Of a DNA stretch of 64,000 bases, positions 48,662 through 56,985 are shown piece by piece. Source of the DNA: JACVRW01 sp963819635 (GTDB taxonomy: Bacteria; Actinomycetota; Thermoleophilia; Solirubrobacterales; Thermoleophilaceae); contig CAWFWX010000005.1 in the NCBI GenBank assembly GCA_963819635.1, positions 868,001-932,000 on the forward strand, given 5' to 3'. The position numbers were made by a program, and so were the translations under genes. The stretch's first letter is position 1, and the number at the start of each line of letters is the position of its first letter. The notes beneath the pieces were generated by a model. It had not been told where the DNA came from. It worked only from the letters and a program-made list of their open reading frames with translations, and searched no databases.

Positions 48662-49546
48662 GGCGAAGAAGACGTGGAGCTCGGCGAGCATTTGCTGTGG
48701 GTGCTCGAAGACGTCGCCGTAGGTGTAGCGACGGAAGTCGTCGCCCCGGGCTCGTGCTTCGCGCTCGCGGCGGCGATCCCGCTCCCACGAGTGGCGCGAG
48801 TTGTGGAACGTGTAGCTGTCGAGCTCAACCGTCAAGCGGAACTCGGGCCACCGACAGTCCACACGGCGGCCGCCGGCCGGGCGGTTGGTAATCGGCAGCG
48901 GGAGCCCGTGCACTCGAAGCAGCTTCAAGAACCGCGCTTCGAGCGTGCTCAGCGTGACGCGGACGTCTCCGTCGATTATCCGCCGCAGTTTCTGTGCGCC
49001 CGTGGCGTTGGCGCGCCGCTCCAGGACGGCAACGACAGCATTGGGGGTTAGCCCGTAACGGACACCTGCCTCGTGGCAGGCCCGCGCCAAGGCCCCCTCC
49101 GAGAGTACGGCCGCCAGATCGACGAGTGTGCGCGCGACGCTCGTGACCGGAATTCCGCGGCAGACCGCACAGTCCTGGGCATCGAGGTGGCGGGCTCGTT
49201 GCGTCCGGACCCCTTCAATGCGTCGTTCGGTGACCGCGATGACCTCCGGCGGCGGAGGCCGACCCTTCACCAGCTCCCACAGATGCGCTCCAGCGCGGCC
49301 ACATAGGAGCGCACGGCCACCGCCGGCGAAGACAGCGGCCAGGTAGGTCGCCGCCATACTCGGCGCTCGGTGCCCGACGCGGTACACGCCCCGGTGTTGC
49401 TGAAGCAGGCCGCCGCGCTCTAGCCGCCTGCGGATCTCTTTCGCGCTCAAGCCAGCCTCGAGCAGCTGCGACCGGGTCACCACACCGTGCTGCGAACTCG
49501 CGATCCGCGCCACTTTCTCCTCGGCTGTCCTGCCTTGTGGCCCCAT
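48647..49546 (-). CDS. AbiEi-type winged helix fused to DUF559 (Vsr/restriction-endonuclease-like) protein
   Basis: This 299-residue protein has an N-terminal AbiEi antitoxin-type winged helix (VARIASSQHGVVTRSQLLEAGLSAKEIRRRLERGGLLQQHRGVYRVG), the conserved middle (PVTSVARTLVDLAAVL) and a C-terminal DUF559 domain (RRVDCRWPEFRLTVELDSYTFHNSRHSWERDRRREREARARGDDFRRYTY), which has the D-ExE core of the Vsr/PD-(D/E)XK fold. Solitary proteins of this type are common in actinobacteria, of unknown role, possibly defence- or mobility-related. The start ATG lies inside hairpin copy 3 and the stop inside copy 2. A start at GTG 49513 would omit the repeat-encoded residues. No toxin partner (AbiEii) is adjacent. 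Confidence 0.82.
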   Translation of the reverse strand: MGPQGRTAEEKVARIASSQHGVVTRSQLLEAGLSAKEIRRRLERGGLLQQHRGVYRVGHRAPSMAATYLAAVFAGGGRALLCGRAGAHLWELVKGRPPPPEVIAVTERRIEGVRTQRARHLDAQDCAVCRGIPVTSVARTLVDLAAVLSEGALARACHEAGVRYGLTPNAVVAVLERRANATGAQKLRRIIDGDVRVTLSTLEARFLKLLRVHGLPLPITNRPAGGRRVDCRWPEFRLTVELDSYTFHNSRHSWERDRRREREARARGDDFRRYTYGDVFEHPQQMLAELHVFFASCPG

Positions 49547-49569
49547 ATGGGCCTCTAAGCAGGACAGCC
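49523..49569. repeat. Hairpin repeat copy 3
   Basis: Perfect 10-bp stem GGCTGTCCTG / CAGGACAGCC around GGCCCCATATGGGCC. It overlaps the 5' end of the DUF559 gene and lies upstream of the 3-hydroxyacyl-CoA dehydrogenase gene. Confidence 0.85.
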
Positions 49570-49626
49570 CAATGATTCGCCCCCAGCGGGTCGCCGGGTG
49601 GCGGGCGTCAGATAGCCTCCGCCGCC

Positions 49627-50502
49627 ATGTTCGTCTTCAAAGCCGCCGTCGTTGGGGCGGGCACGATGGGTGGCGAGATCGCTCAGGTCGTGGCCTCGGC
49701 CGGGATTCCGGTCGTCCTCAAGGACGTCAAGCAGGAGTTCGTCGACACCGGCCTCGAGAAGGCCGGGCAGGTCACCGAGGCGCAGCTCGGGAGCCTCGTC
49801 AAGAAGGAGAAGATCACCCAGGAGGACGCCGACTCGCAGCGCGAGGAGATCCTCGGGCGAATCACCGGGACGACGGACTACGAGGGCTTCGGCGACGTCG
49901 ACTTCGTGATCGAGGCCGTGCCGGAGCGGATGGAGATCAAGCAGTCGGTCTTCTCAGAGCTCGACGAGGTAACGCCTGGACACGCAATCCTGGCGTCCAA
50001 CACCTCATCGCTATCCGTTACCGAAATGGCCGAGGCGACACTCCGCCCCGACAAGGTCTGCGGCTTCCACTTCTTCTACCCGGCCTCGATGATGCGGCTG
50101 ATCGAGGTGATCGAAGGCGACGACACCTCGGACGAGACGCTCCAGGTGGCGGCGAACTTCGCGCAGGCGATCCGCAAGACGGCGGTGCGCTGTGGCGAGG
50201 TGCCCGGCTTCGTGGTGAACCGGATCCTGCTCTCGGCGATGTCCGAGGTCTGGCGGGTGACGGAGGGGGAGGACCTCGACGTCAAGGAGGTCGACAAGGC
50301 GATTCAGGAGTCAGGGACCGTGCCCATGGGGCCGTACTACCTGACCGACCTGCTCGGCCTCGACACCGCCCTGCACGTGGCCGAGCACCTGCACGAGTCC
50401 TACGGCGGCGAGCGCTTCTACGTCTCGAAGCAGATGAAGGAGCTGGTGGGGTCCGGGAACCTCGGGCAGAAGACGGGGAAGGGGTTCTATGAGCACGGCT
50501 AG
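49627..50502 (+). CDS. 3-hydroxyacyl-CoA dehydrogenase (NAD-binding)
   Basis: This 291-residue enzyme has the N-terminal Rossmann motif VVGAGTMGG (about 9-17), the catalytic SNTSSL and FHFFYPA histidine, and the C-terminal domain VNRILLSAMSEVWRVTEGED with the family's NxL pattern. It oxidises 3-hydroxyacyl-CoA to 3-ketoacyl-CoA. The following gene encodes a second dehydrogenase C-terminal domain fused to an enoyl-CoA hydratase and overlaps by 14 bases. Together they cover the two middle beta-oxidation steps. Confidence 0.92.
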   Translation: MFVFKAAVVGAGTMGGEIAQVVASAGIPVVLKDVKQEFVDTGLEKAGQVTEAQLGSLVKKEKITQEDADSQREEILGRITGTTDYEGFGDVDFVIEAVPERMEIKQSVFSELDEVTPGHAILASNTSSLSVTEMAEATLRPDKVCGFHFFYPASMMRLIEVIEGDDTSDETLQVAANFAQAIRKTAVRCGEVPGFVVNRILLSAMSEVWRVTEGEDLDVKEVDKAIQESGTVPMGPYYLTDLLGLDTALHVAEHLHESYGGERFYVSKQMKELVGSGNLGQKTGKGFYEHG

Positions 50503-51583
50503 CGCGTCAGGCCTCAGCACGATCGTCGACCGGATGGGTCTCAAGACCCTGGTCGAGTCGTGCCTCGTCCTCGAAGAGGGCGTGGCCTCCGCGAAGGACA
50601 TCGAGGTCGGGATGATGATGGGCGCCGGCATCCTGCCCGGGCCCTTTGCAAGAGCGGACGAGGCGGGTCTGGACACGATTCTCGAACAGCTGGAAGCCGC
50701 CCAAGCGGAATGGGGAGACGCTTTCGAGCCCCCTTCAGTGCTCAAGCGGTTGGTGGCGCAAAATCGGCTGGGGAAGAAGGCGGGCCAGGGCTTCTTCCCG
50801 TATCCGCAGCCTGACGCCGGCGAGCAGCGCGAGACAGTGCTGCTTGAGACACGCGGTGAAATCGCCATCGCATGGCTCAACCGGCCTCCGACCAACCCAC
50901 TCTCGCCGCAGCTGATGAAGGATTTGATAGGGGTTTGGGAAGAGGTCCAGGCCCGCGCGCTCGTCATCGCCTCGTCGAACATCTTCACCTTCAGCGCGGG
51001 AGCCGACATCAAGGAGTTCACGAAGATGTCGGCGGACGACGAGGGCGCTCATCTCGTCGAGGACGCACACAGGTTCATGCGCGGGATGGAGCAGTCGCCC
51101 ACGGTGACGATCGCCGCGGTGAACTCGATCGCGTTCGGCGGGGGCTGCGAGCTGGCGATGGCCTGCGACTTCCGCATCGCCGCCGAGTCGGCGACCTTCG
51201 GCCAGCCCGAGATCAACCTCGGGATCATCCCCGGCTTCGGCGGGACGCAGCGGCTCCCGCGGCTCGTGGGCGAGGCCAAGGCGCTCGAGATGAACCTGAC
51301 CGGCGACCCGATCGACGCGTACGAGGCGTACCGGGTCGGGCTGGCGAACCAGGTCGTCCCGGACCACGAGCTGTTCGACACCGCTCTGTCCTGGGCGCGC
51401 AAGCTCTCCGAGCAGGCGCCCATCGCGGTCGAGGAGATCAAGAAGCGCTCGGCGCAGCCCGACCTGGACGAGGGACTTCGCATCGAGGGCGAGGGCTTCG
51501 CGCGCGCCTTCGGGTCAGAGGACGCCAAGGAGGGCATCTCCGCCTTCCTCACGAAGCGGCGCCCCAAGTTCCAGGGCAAGTGA
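50489..51583 (+). CDS. 3HCDH C-terminal domain fused to enoyl-CoA hydratase
   Basis: This 364-residue protein has, at residues 1-105, a second copy of the 3-hydroxyacyl-CoA dehydrogenase C-terminal helical domain (GLKTLVESCLVLEEGVASAKDIEVGMMMGAG..LGKKAGQGFFPYP), then at about 115-364 a crotonase domain (LIASSNIFTFSAGADIKEF; NSIAFGGGCELAMACDFRIAAESATFGQPEINLGIIPGFGGTQRLPRLVG). The oxyanion-hole and catalytic residues look intact. The preceding gene supplies the NAD domain, so the trifunctional FadB/FadJ-type enzyme appears split and reordered, NAD-binding plus first C-domain in one gene, second C-domain plus hydratase in the other. The GTGs overlap at the sirtuin gene. Confidence 0.88.
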   Translation: MSTASASGLSTIVDRMGLKTLVESCLVLEEGVASAKDIEVGMMMGAGILPGPFARADEAGLDTILEQLEAAQAEWGDAFEPPSVLKRLVAQNRLGKKAGQGFFPYPQPDAGEQRETVLLETRGEIAIAWLNRPPTNPLSPQLMKDLIGVWEEVQARALVIASSNIFTFSAGADIKEFTKMSADDEGAHLVEDAHRFMRGMEQSPTVTIAAVNSIAFGGGCELAMACDFRIAAESATFGQPEINLGIIPGFGGTQRLPRLVGEAKALEMNLTGDPIDAYEAYRVGLANQVVPDHELFDTALSWARKLSEQAPIAVEEIKKRSAQPDLDEGLRIEGEGFARAFGSEDAKEGISAFLTKRRPKFQGK

Positions 51584-52344
51584 GGGCGGTCTCCACCGGG
51601 GCGGAGCAGGTCGCGAGCCTGCTTCGCGAGGCCGACTCCGCGGTGGTCCTTACCGGCGCGGGGATCTCGGTGCCGTCCGGCATCCCGGACTTCCGCTCGC
51701 CCGGGACGGGGCTCTGGGAGAACGTCGATCCAATGGAGGTCGCGCACATCGACGCCTGGCGGCGCGACCCGGACCGTTTCTGGAGCTTCTACGGGCAGCG
51801 CTTCGCGTCGCTGACCGACAAGGAGCCGAACGACGCGCACCGTGCTCTCGCAGAGCTCGAGCGCCGTGGCCTGATCCGCGCCGTCATCACCCAGAACATC
51901 GACCGCCTTCACCGGCTCGCGGGCAGCGAGCGGCTGATCGAGGTGCACGGCTCGATCGATCGCAGCGTATGCATGGAGTGCGGCGGGAAGGTGCCGATCG
52001 AGCGCGTGCTGAAGCTGCTTGCGGCGGACGACGGAGCGCCCCTCTGCGAGGCGTGCGTGGCCCCGCTCAAGCCCGACGTCGTGCTGTTCGGCGAGCTCCT
52101 GCCGGAGCGGGCGCTGATGGACGCGCAGGCCCTGGCGATGGGGGCGGACCTGATGCTCTGCGTGGGCTCGTCGCTCGAGGTCTACCCGGTTGCCGGACTG
52201 CCGGCGATGACGCGAGGCGCCGGCGGGCGGCTGGTCGTGATCACGCAGGGCCCGACGCCGTACGACGGCGACGCCGAGGTGAAGCTGGACGGCGACGTGG
52301 TCGCCGAGCTGCGAGCCGTGCTCGCCGCGCTCGAAGCCGGGTAA
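51580..52344 (+). CDS. cobB: NAD-dependent protein deacylase (sirtuin, Sir2 family)
   Basis: This 254-residue protein has the sirtuin motifs GAGISVPSGIPDFRS, TQNIDRLH, the catalytic HGSID, and four zinc cysteines (CMEC and CEAC). It begins with a GTG overlapping the hydratase stop. Sirtuins of this size deacetylate lysines of metabolic enzymes; coupling to beta-oxidation genes suggests control of acyl-CoA enzymes such as acetyl-CoA synthetase, but this is inference. A hairpin terminator follows. Confidence 0.92.
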   Translation: MRAVSTGAEQVASLLREADSAVVLTGAGISVPSGIPDFRSPGTGLWENVDPMEVAHIDAWRRDPDRFWSFYGQRFASLTDKEPNDAHRALAELERRGLIRAVITQNIDRLHRLAGSERLIEVHGSIDRSVCMECGGKVPIERVLKLLAADDGAPLCEACVAPLKPDVVLFGELLPERALMDAQALAMGADLMLCVGSSLEVYPVAGLPAMTRGAGGRLVVITQGPTPYDGDAEVKLDGDVVAELRAVLAALEAG

Positions 52345-52380
52345 GGCGTTTTCTGTACCCAGGCGGGTACAAAAAGCGCC
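52345..52380. terminator. Bidirectional hairpin terminator
   Basis: Arms GGCGTTTTCTGTACCC (52345-52360) and GGGTACAAAAAGCGCC (52365-52380) pair with two mismatches around a four-base loop, between the convergent sirtuin and 52380 genes. T/A-rich stretches occur inside the stem on both strands. It begins directly after the sirtuin stop. Confidence 0.7.
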
Positions 52381-53141
52381 TAACCCCCCAGGCGGCGCCT
52401 CTTCAGTGCCTGTTCCATAGCGGCGACGGCTTCCTCCAGTGCGGCCGCGCTGTCCCCGGGCATCTCCCCGCGAAGCGCCGCGTTCGCCGCTGAGCCGATC
52501 GTCTCGCGATGGACGGCCAGTGATCCCCCCGCCGGTCCCGACTGAGACGACGCCACCTTCGAAGCCAGCAGCGCCTCGATCGCCACCCGCGCCTGCAGCG
52601 CCGCCTCCGCCAGCCGGCCGGCGCTCAGGTCGGCGCGGGCGCGCAGCACGAGCTCCTCCGCGGGCAGCACCTCCTCGCGCCCGCCCAGCAGCGCGGCGAA
52701 GCGCTCCTCGGGGGCCTCCATCGAGCGTCGCGGCCGGCGAGCGCTCGAGCGGGGGAGCTCGATGCATTCCCCGAACCGCCCGTCGGCCACCTCTTCACCG
52801 CTGCCGTAACCGATCCGCACCACGAGCGCACGCTGAGGAGACACCTCCGTGACGTACGGGTCCGCGGTCGCGACACGGTGGGCGTGGAGCGCGCGGTTGA
52901 GAAGCAGGATCGCCGCGGCAACCTCCTCGTCGGTGTCCGCGCCCGATAGCCAGGCGGCGGCGTCCGAGTCCGAGGGGAATGGCATCGCCCGGATCACGGT
53001 CGCCCGTGTGGTCGGCACCGGCTCGGGATCGGAGACCTCAATGGAGCGAGGCCTGCTCCGTTGCAGGCGCCGGCGCTCGGGCGCCCCCAGCGTCTTCAGG
53101 ACCAACACGCTCTCGACGAGCGCGTCAGCCGAGGGCCTCAC
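52380..53141 (-). CDS. Protein of unknown function (start uncertain)
   Basis: This 253-residue protein is soluble, with Arg-rich patches and a helical C-terminus rich in Ala/Glu (AALQARVAIEALLASK; ALEEAVAAMEQALKRRRLGG). No family is recognised. The given start, GTG 53141, is the first standard codon, but coding-like sequence continues upstream in frame (FVQLEFGFLLGPPDGRYLV), so the N-terminus is missing and a non-standard start or a small indel is likely. It lies just downstream of, and overlapping in its upstream extension, the cell-wall hydrolase gene. Confidence 0.6.
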   Translation of the reverse strand: MRPSADALVESVLVLKTLGAPERRRLQRSRPRSIEVSDPEPVPTTRATVIRAMPFPSDSDAAAWLSGADTDEEVAAAILLLNRALHAHRVATADPYVTEVSPQRALVVRIGYGSGEEVADGRFGECIELPRSSARRPRRSMEAPEERFAALLGGREEVLPAEELVLRARADLSAGRLAEAALQARVAIEALLASKVASSQSGPAGGSLAVHRETIGSAANAALRGEMPGDSAAALEEAVAAMEQALKRRRLGG

Positions 53142-53220
53142 GAGGTAGCGGCCGTCGGGCGGCCCCAGCAGGAACCCGAATTCGAGCTGGACGAAGCCGA
53201 ACGGGCCTTCGGAGCTCGTC

Positions 53221-55692
53221 TTACTCGCCCGCGTGGGCGTGGCTTGCGCGCTTCTTCTTCGCGGGCAGCGAGTACTTGGACGGCTTGGTCGGCACGACCG
53301 GGTTCTCGATCTCGCGCAGGCGCGCGATGAGGTCGGACCACTGGCCGGGCTCGAGCACGGCGAGCGCCTGCTTGCCGAGCTTCTTGTTCGCGCCGAACAT
53401 CGGCTGGAAGCCCACGTGGATGTGGTCGGCGTGGTCGGCCATGGACAGCGTGGCGCCGCCGATCTCGAAGAGCGAGATGATCTGCGCCGGCGCCATCGTC
53501 CCCTGGAGCTGCATCAGGCGCCGGACCGCCTGCTCGGTGATGCCGCCCGCGTCCTGGTGGCCCAGGATCGGGATGCCGTTCACCATCGCGATGTCGACCG
53601 CGTTGCCCGAAGAGTGATGCGAGACGTTGCCCGAGCTCGTGTAGAAGCCGTGGCCGCACTTCAGTGAGGTCACCGTCGGGCGCAGGCCGGACTCGGCCAG
53701 GTAGGCGAGCGTCGCGAGCACGCGCCGGTCGATCTGGCCGGAGCGGATGTCGTCACGCCCGCACTCGTAGACCTCGATGCGCTCGTCGGAGAGGACGCGC
53801 TTCTCGAGCAGCGGCTTCGGCAGCAGCAGGATCTGGCCGATCGACATCGCGCCGGCGCCGTCCTTGCCGTAGAGCACGTTGCGGCCGGAGGCGCGATAGA
53901 TCGCGGTCGCCTCGAGCAGCTTCCAGCCGTCGAGGATCGGCTTCGGGTCGATGTTCGGAGCGCCGCGGCCGGCCGGGCGGATCGCGAAGTCGAGGTGCGC
54001 GGCCTTGCCCTCCACGGTCCGGCCGATGCGGCCGAGGATCGTGCCGCCGATCACGCGCGAGCCCTTCTTCAGCGGGCGGAGGCGGACCTTCGACGGGTCG
54101 AGGCCGAACGGGCGCGAGAAGTAGGCCTTGAAGGTCTCGTACTTGCCGCTCTTGCGCGCCTGCGCGTCGAGCTGCTGCTCGAGGCCGCCGGCCGCGCGGG
54201 AGCCCGGCATGTCGGGGTGAGCGAAGAGGCGCTCCTTCACGGGCGCGGATGCCTGGGTCGCGGCCTCGGGCACGTCGCCACCGCGGTCGCGCTCCTTCTT
54301 CGTATCGGAGCTGTCGAGCTGGCGGCCGGCCGACGCAGGCTGGTCCGGCGCGGGGTCGGACTGGTTCGCGGCGAGCGCCCGGGCGTTGCGCTTCAGGTCG
54401 AGGGCGTCGGCGTCGCGCTTCGGCACCGGATAGAAGCGCGAGGTCTCGCCGAGATGGGCGTAGGTGTAGCGGTTCCCGTAGACGTCCTGGAGCACGACGT
54501 GGCGGCCGAGCTTCTTGTTCTTGCCGATCTTCTTGATCACGCCGTCGTTGACGGCCACGACGGGCGCGCCCTGCTTGGAGAAGATGTCGATGCTGCGGCG
54601 CCCGTCGTCGGACTCGACCAGGTGCGCGGCGTTCTCACCCTGGTGGACGCGCTTCAGCAGCTGGCGCTCGGCGATGTCGTCCGCGTAACGAGCGCGTGCG
54701 AAGACGGGGAAGCGGCCCTCGGTGAGACCGGTGAGCGAGCCGATCACGTCGGCGGGCACGCCGGCGATCAGTCGCGCGCGGAGGAGGACGGAGTCGACGT
54801 ACCAGTCCGCGTGGTTGTACGCCCAGATGGCGGCGCGAACGTCGTTCTCGTAGTTCGCGGCCTTGAGGTAACGGGCGGCGGCGAAGATCGCGTCGACCGG
54901 GTTGTACGGGTCCTTGCGACCGTCCTTATTGGCGTCGACTCCGTACGCCTGCCAAGTGGGGGGCATGAACTGCATCCAGCCGAGGGCGCCCGCGGAGGAC
55001 ACGTTGAGGTTGCGGCCGTAGTCCGTCTCGATCTCGTTGATGGCGGCGAGAATCTCCCAGCGCACGCCGTATTCGATACCGGCGGCCTGGTAGATCGGAA
55101 GCAGGAAGGGCGGCACCCGGAACTTGCGGATGATGAAGTTCGGCACGCCGGTCGCGGTCGAGGGCCCGGGGAGGACGTCCATGAGCCCAGGGTTGCCCGG
55201 GGTAGGCGTGCCGTCGGAGTTCCGGAGCGGGGAGCGGCGGCCGCGGCGCTTCGCCTTCGAAAGCTCATCCTTAGCTTTACCCTCCAGCTCGCCCGTGAGC
55301 TCGCCACTCTTGTCCGTCTTCTCCTGGACGCGGCGTCCAGAGCTCGAGCGCTCCTGCTCCGATCCGCCGTCCGAGTTCGGGCCGTCGTTGCCGCCGTCCG
55401 GCTTGGGCGCCGGGTCGGTCTGCGGCGCCGGCTTCGGCACGTTCGGCACGTTGGGCACCGTCGGAGTGGTGGTCTCGGGCGCGGGTGGCGCGGGGACCGG
55501 CGTGCCGGGCAGCTGGATGTCGTCGAGCGTGGAGCCCGGCGGGACGTCGACGGTGACCGGGACGACCTCGCCGGACGGAAGCTTCACGTAGACGGTCTGC
55601 GTCTGAGCCGACGCAGGGAAGGTCAGAGCGGTGAACGCGGCCGCAGCAAGCAACCCTGCTGCCAGCAGGAGGGTGAAAACCCGCTTCCTCAT
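53221..55692 (-). CDS. Secreted lytic transglycosylase with peptidase M23-like domain
   Basis: This 823-residue protein has a Sec signal (VFTLLLAAGLLAAAAFTALTFPASA), a Pro/Thr-rich linker, a lytic transglycosylase domain (about 185-310; INEIETDYGRN with the catalytic glutamate, then GALGWMQFMPPTWQAYGVD), a LysM/coil-like region and an M23-type beta domain (GAPVVAVNDGVIKKIGKNKKLGRHVVLQDVYGNRYTYAHLG). M23 lacks the usual HxH metal pair in clear form (YTYAHLG retains one). A second M23/peptidase-like segment near 650-770 contains GNVSHHSSGNAVDIAM and DHADHIHVGF. It probably remodels peptidoglycan. It is preceded by a 290-base leader. Confidence 0.85.
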   Translation of the reverse strand: MRKRVFTLLLAAGLLAAAAFTALTFPASAQTQTVYVKLPSGEVVPVTVDVPPGSTLDDIQLPGTPVPAPPAPETTTPTVPNVPNVPKPAPQTDPAPKPDGGNDGPNSDGGSEQERSSSGRRVQEKTDKSGELTGELEGKAKDELSKAKRRGRRSPLRNSDGTPTPGNPGLMDVLPGPSTATGVPNFIIRKFRVPPFLLPIYQAAGIEYGVRWEILAAINEIETDYGRNLNVSSAGALGWMQFMPPTWQAYGVDANKDGRKDPYNPVDAIFAAARYLKAANYENDVRAAIWAYNHADWYVDSVLLRARLIAGVPADVIGSLTGLTEGRFPVFARARYADDIAERQLLKRVHQGENAAHLVESDDGRRSIDIFSKQGAPVVAVNDGVIKKIGKNKKLGRHVVLQDVYGNRYTYAHLGETSRFYPVPKRDADALDLKRNARALAANQSDPAPDQPASAGRQLDSSDTKKERDRGGDVPEAATQASAPVKERLFAHPDMPGSRAAGGLEQQLDAQARKSGKYETFKAYFSRPFGLDPSKVRLRPLKKGSRVIGGTILGRIGRTVEGKAAHLDFAIRPAGRGAPNIDPKPILDGWKLLEATAIYRASGRNVLYGKDGAGAMSIGQILLLPKPLLEKRVLSDERIEVYECGRDDIRSGQIDRRVLATLAYLAESGLRPTVTSLKCGHGFYTSSGNVSHHSSGNAVDIAMVNGIPILGHQDAGGITEQAVRRLMQLQGTMAPAQIISLFEIGGATLSMADHADHIHVGFQPMFGANKKLGKQALAVLEPGQWSDLIARLREIENPVVPTKPSKYSLPAKKKRASHAHAGE

Positions 55693-55982
55693 CGGTGCTC
55701 TTCCAGGTCCTCCCTCGGGACGCCGCAGACGACCGCGCGCTGATGCGCGCGTGGTTTCACCACCTGCTGCGGTCTGAACGCTACTTGAGGGCTTTCTGCT
55801 CTGCAACGGGGAACCGTGGGGTCGGGACGAGCCGCATGCTCGCATGGTGTATCGACCGCCGCTGCCCATAACTTCAACATCACCCTCCCGCGGGCTGGAC
55901 GCTCCGACATGCACCTTCCGTGCCGTCCAGGTGACGAGATTGTTCCTCTGAGCCGCTTAACCAAACGTAGGTAAAGGTCGAC
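55693..55982. other. 290-bp intergenic region, possible structured leader of the cell-wall hydrolase gene
   Basis: This stretch between divergent genes has no gene I can support. It holds several self-complementary segments, for example CGCGCGC-tgat-GCGCGCG at 55734-55751, and lies immediately upstream of the transglycosylase ATG on the minus strand. It does not match the c-di-AMP (ydaO) riboswitch as I remember it. A novel structured 5' leader is possible. Confidence 0.35.
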
Positions 55983-56969
55983 TTGAGCCTTAGTGTTGCT
56001 CTGATAGCCGTCACAACGGCCCTTCAGCTGACCTCGATCGGCGAGTTTCGCCAACCGGTCTACGTGACCGGGCCGTCGTCCCAGCCCCGCATGGCGTACG
56101 TGCTCGAGCGCGCTGGTCGCGTGTGGCGCGTGGGGCCGGGCGGGGCCAGGCGCCTCTTCCTCGATGCCCGGCGCTACGTGCGCCTGCGCGCGCCCCGCAA
56201 CCAGATCCGCGACCAGGGTGGCGCCTTCGCGCTCGCCTTCCCGCCGCGTTACCGCTCCGGCGACCCGGTCTACCTGCTCTACACCCGCCGCGACGGCCGC
56301 GTGCACCTCGACGCGTTCCGCCACGGCCGGCCGGCCACGCTCCTGTCGCTCAGGCGAACGAGCCGGGTCGACGTGGGTGGCGACGTGGGCTTCGGCCCGG
56401 ACGGGCTGCTCTACGCGAGCTTCGGCTTCGGGCGCCGCCCAGTGGCCAGCCAGGACCCCGACACGCTCGCCGGGAAGCTCGTCCGACTGGATCCGGCCGC
56501 CCCGGAGCCGCGCGCCGAGCTCGTCGCGACCGGCCTCCGGGTTCCGTGGCGGTTCTCCTTCGACCGCCGCGGCCGCCGGCTCATCCTGGCCGACGTCGGG
56601 GAGGCCGGCTTCGAGGAGATCAACCTCATCCCGCTCGGCGCCGGCCGCCCGCTCAACTTCGGCTGGCCGTTCTTCGAAGGACGCCGTCGGCGCCTCCCCG
56701 GCGGCCCCGCGCGCGTGACTCCGCCTGCAGTCGCCGTCCGGCACGGCGGCGGCACGTGCGCGATCGTGGGCGGCCACCTCCTGCGCGGCCGCTACCTGTA
56801 TGGCGACGTCTGCTCGGGACGCGTCCGGTCGGTCCGCCTGGGTGACCGGCGAGGTCGGGGCGACCGGTCCGAGCGGACCGTGGTGCCGTACCTCGTCTCC
56901 TTCGGCCGCGACGGCGCCGGACGGCTCTACGCGGTGAGCCTGCTCGGGCGCGTCTTCAGAGTGCGGTGA
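55983..56969 (+). CDS. PQQ-dependent sugar dehydrogenase-like (soluble aldose/sorbosone dehydrogenase) protein
   Basis: This 328-residue beta-propeller protein begins at TTG 55983 with a signal-like hydrophobic stretch (LSVALIAVTTALQL). It has repeats of the GSDH family: VTGPSSQPRMAYVLERAGRVWRV, RNQIRDQGGAFALAFPPRY, VGGDVGFGPDGLLYASFGFG, LILADVGEAGFEEINLIPLGAGRPLNFGWPFFEG and GHLLRGRYLYGDVCSGRVRSV. Similar soluble glucose/sorbosone dehydrogenases oxidise aldoses with PQQ. No PQQ biosynthesis gene is in the window. Whether the cofactor is retained cannot be told. Confidence 0.82.
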   Translation: MSLSVALIAVTTALQLTSIGEFRQPVYVTGPSSQPRMAYVLERAGRVWRVGPGGARRLFLDARRYVRLRAPRNQIRDQGGAFALAFPPRYRSGDPVYLLYTRRDGRVHLDAFRHGRPATLLSLRRTSRVDVGGDVGFGPDGLLYASFGFGRRPVASQDPDTLAGKLVRLDPAAPEPRAELVATGLRVPWRFSFDRRGRRLILADVGEAGFEEINLIPLGAGRPLNFGWPFFEGRRRRLPGGPARVTPPAVAVRHGGGTCAIVGGHLLRGRYLYGDVCSGRVRSVRLGDRRGRGDRSERTVVPYLVSFGRDGAGRLYAVSLLGRVFRVR

Positions 56970-56985
56970 GGTACCCTGGCGCGCG

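Noticed and set aside
48647..49546. AbiE toxin-antitoxin system
   Set aside because: No AbiEii nucleotidyltransferase toxin gene is adjacent and the C-terminus is DUF559.
55693..55982. c-di-AMP (ydaO) riboswitch before the cell-wall hydrolase gene
   Set aside because: The conserved sequence blocks were not found on either strand as far as I can recall them.
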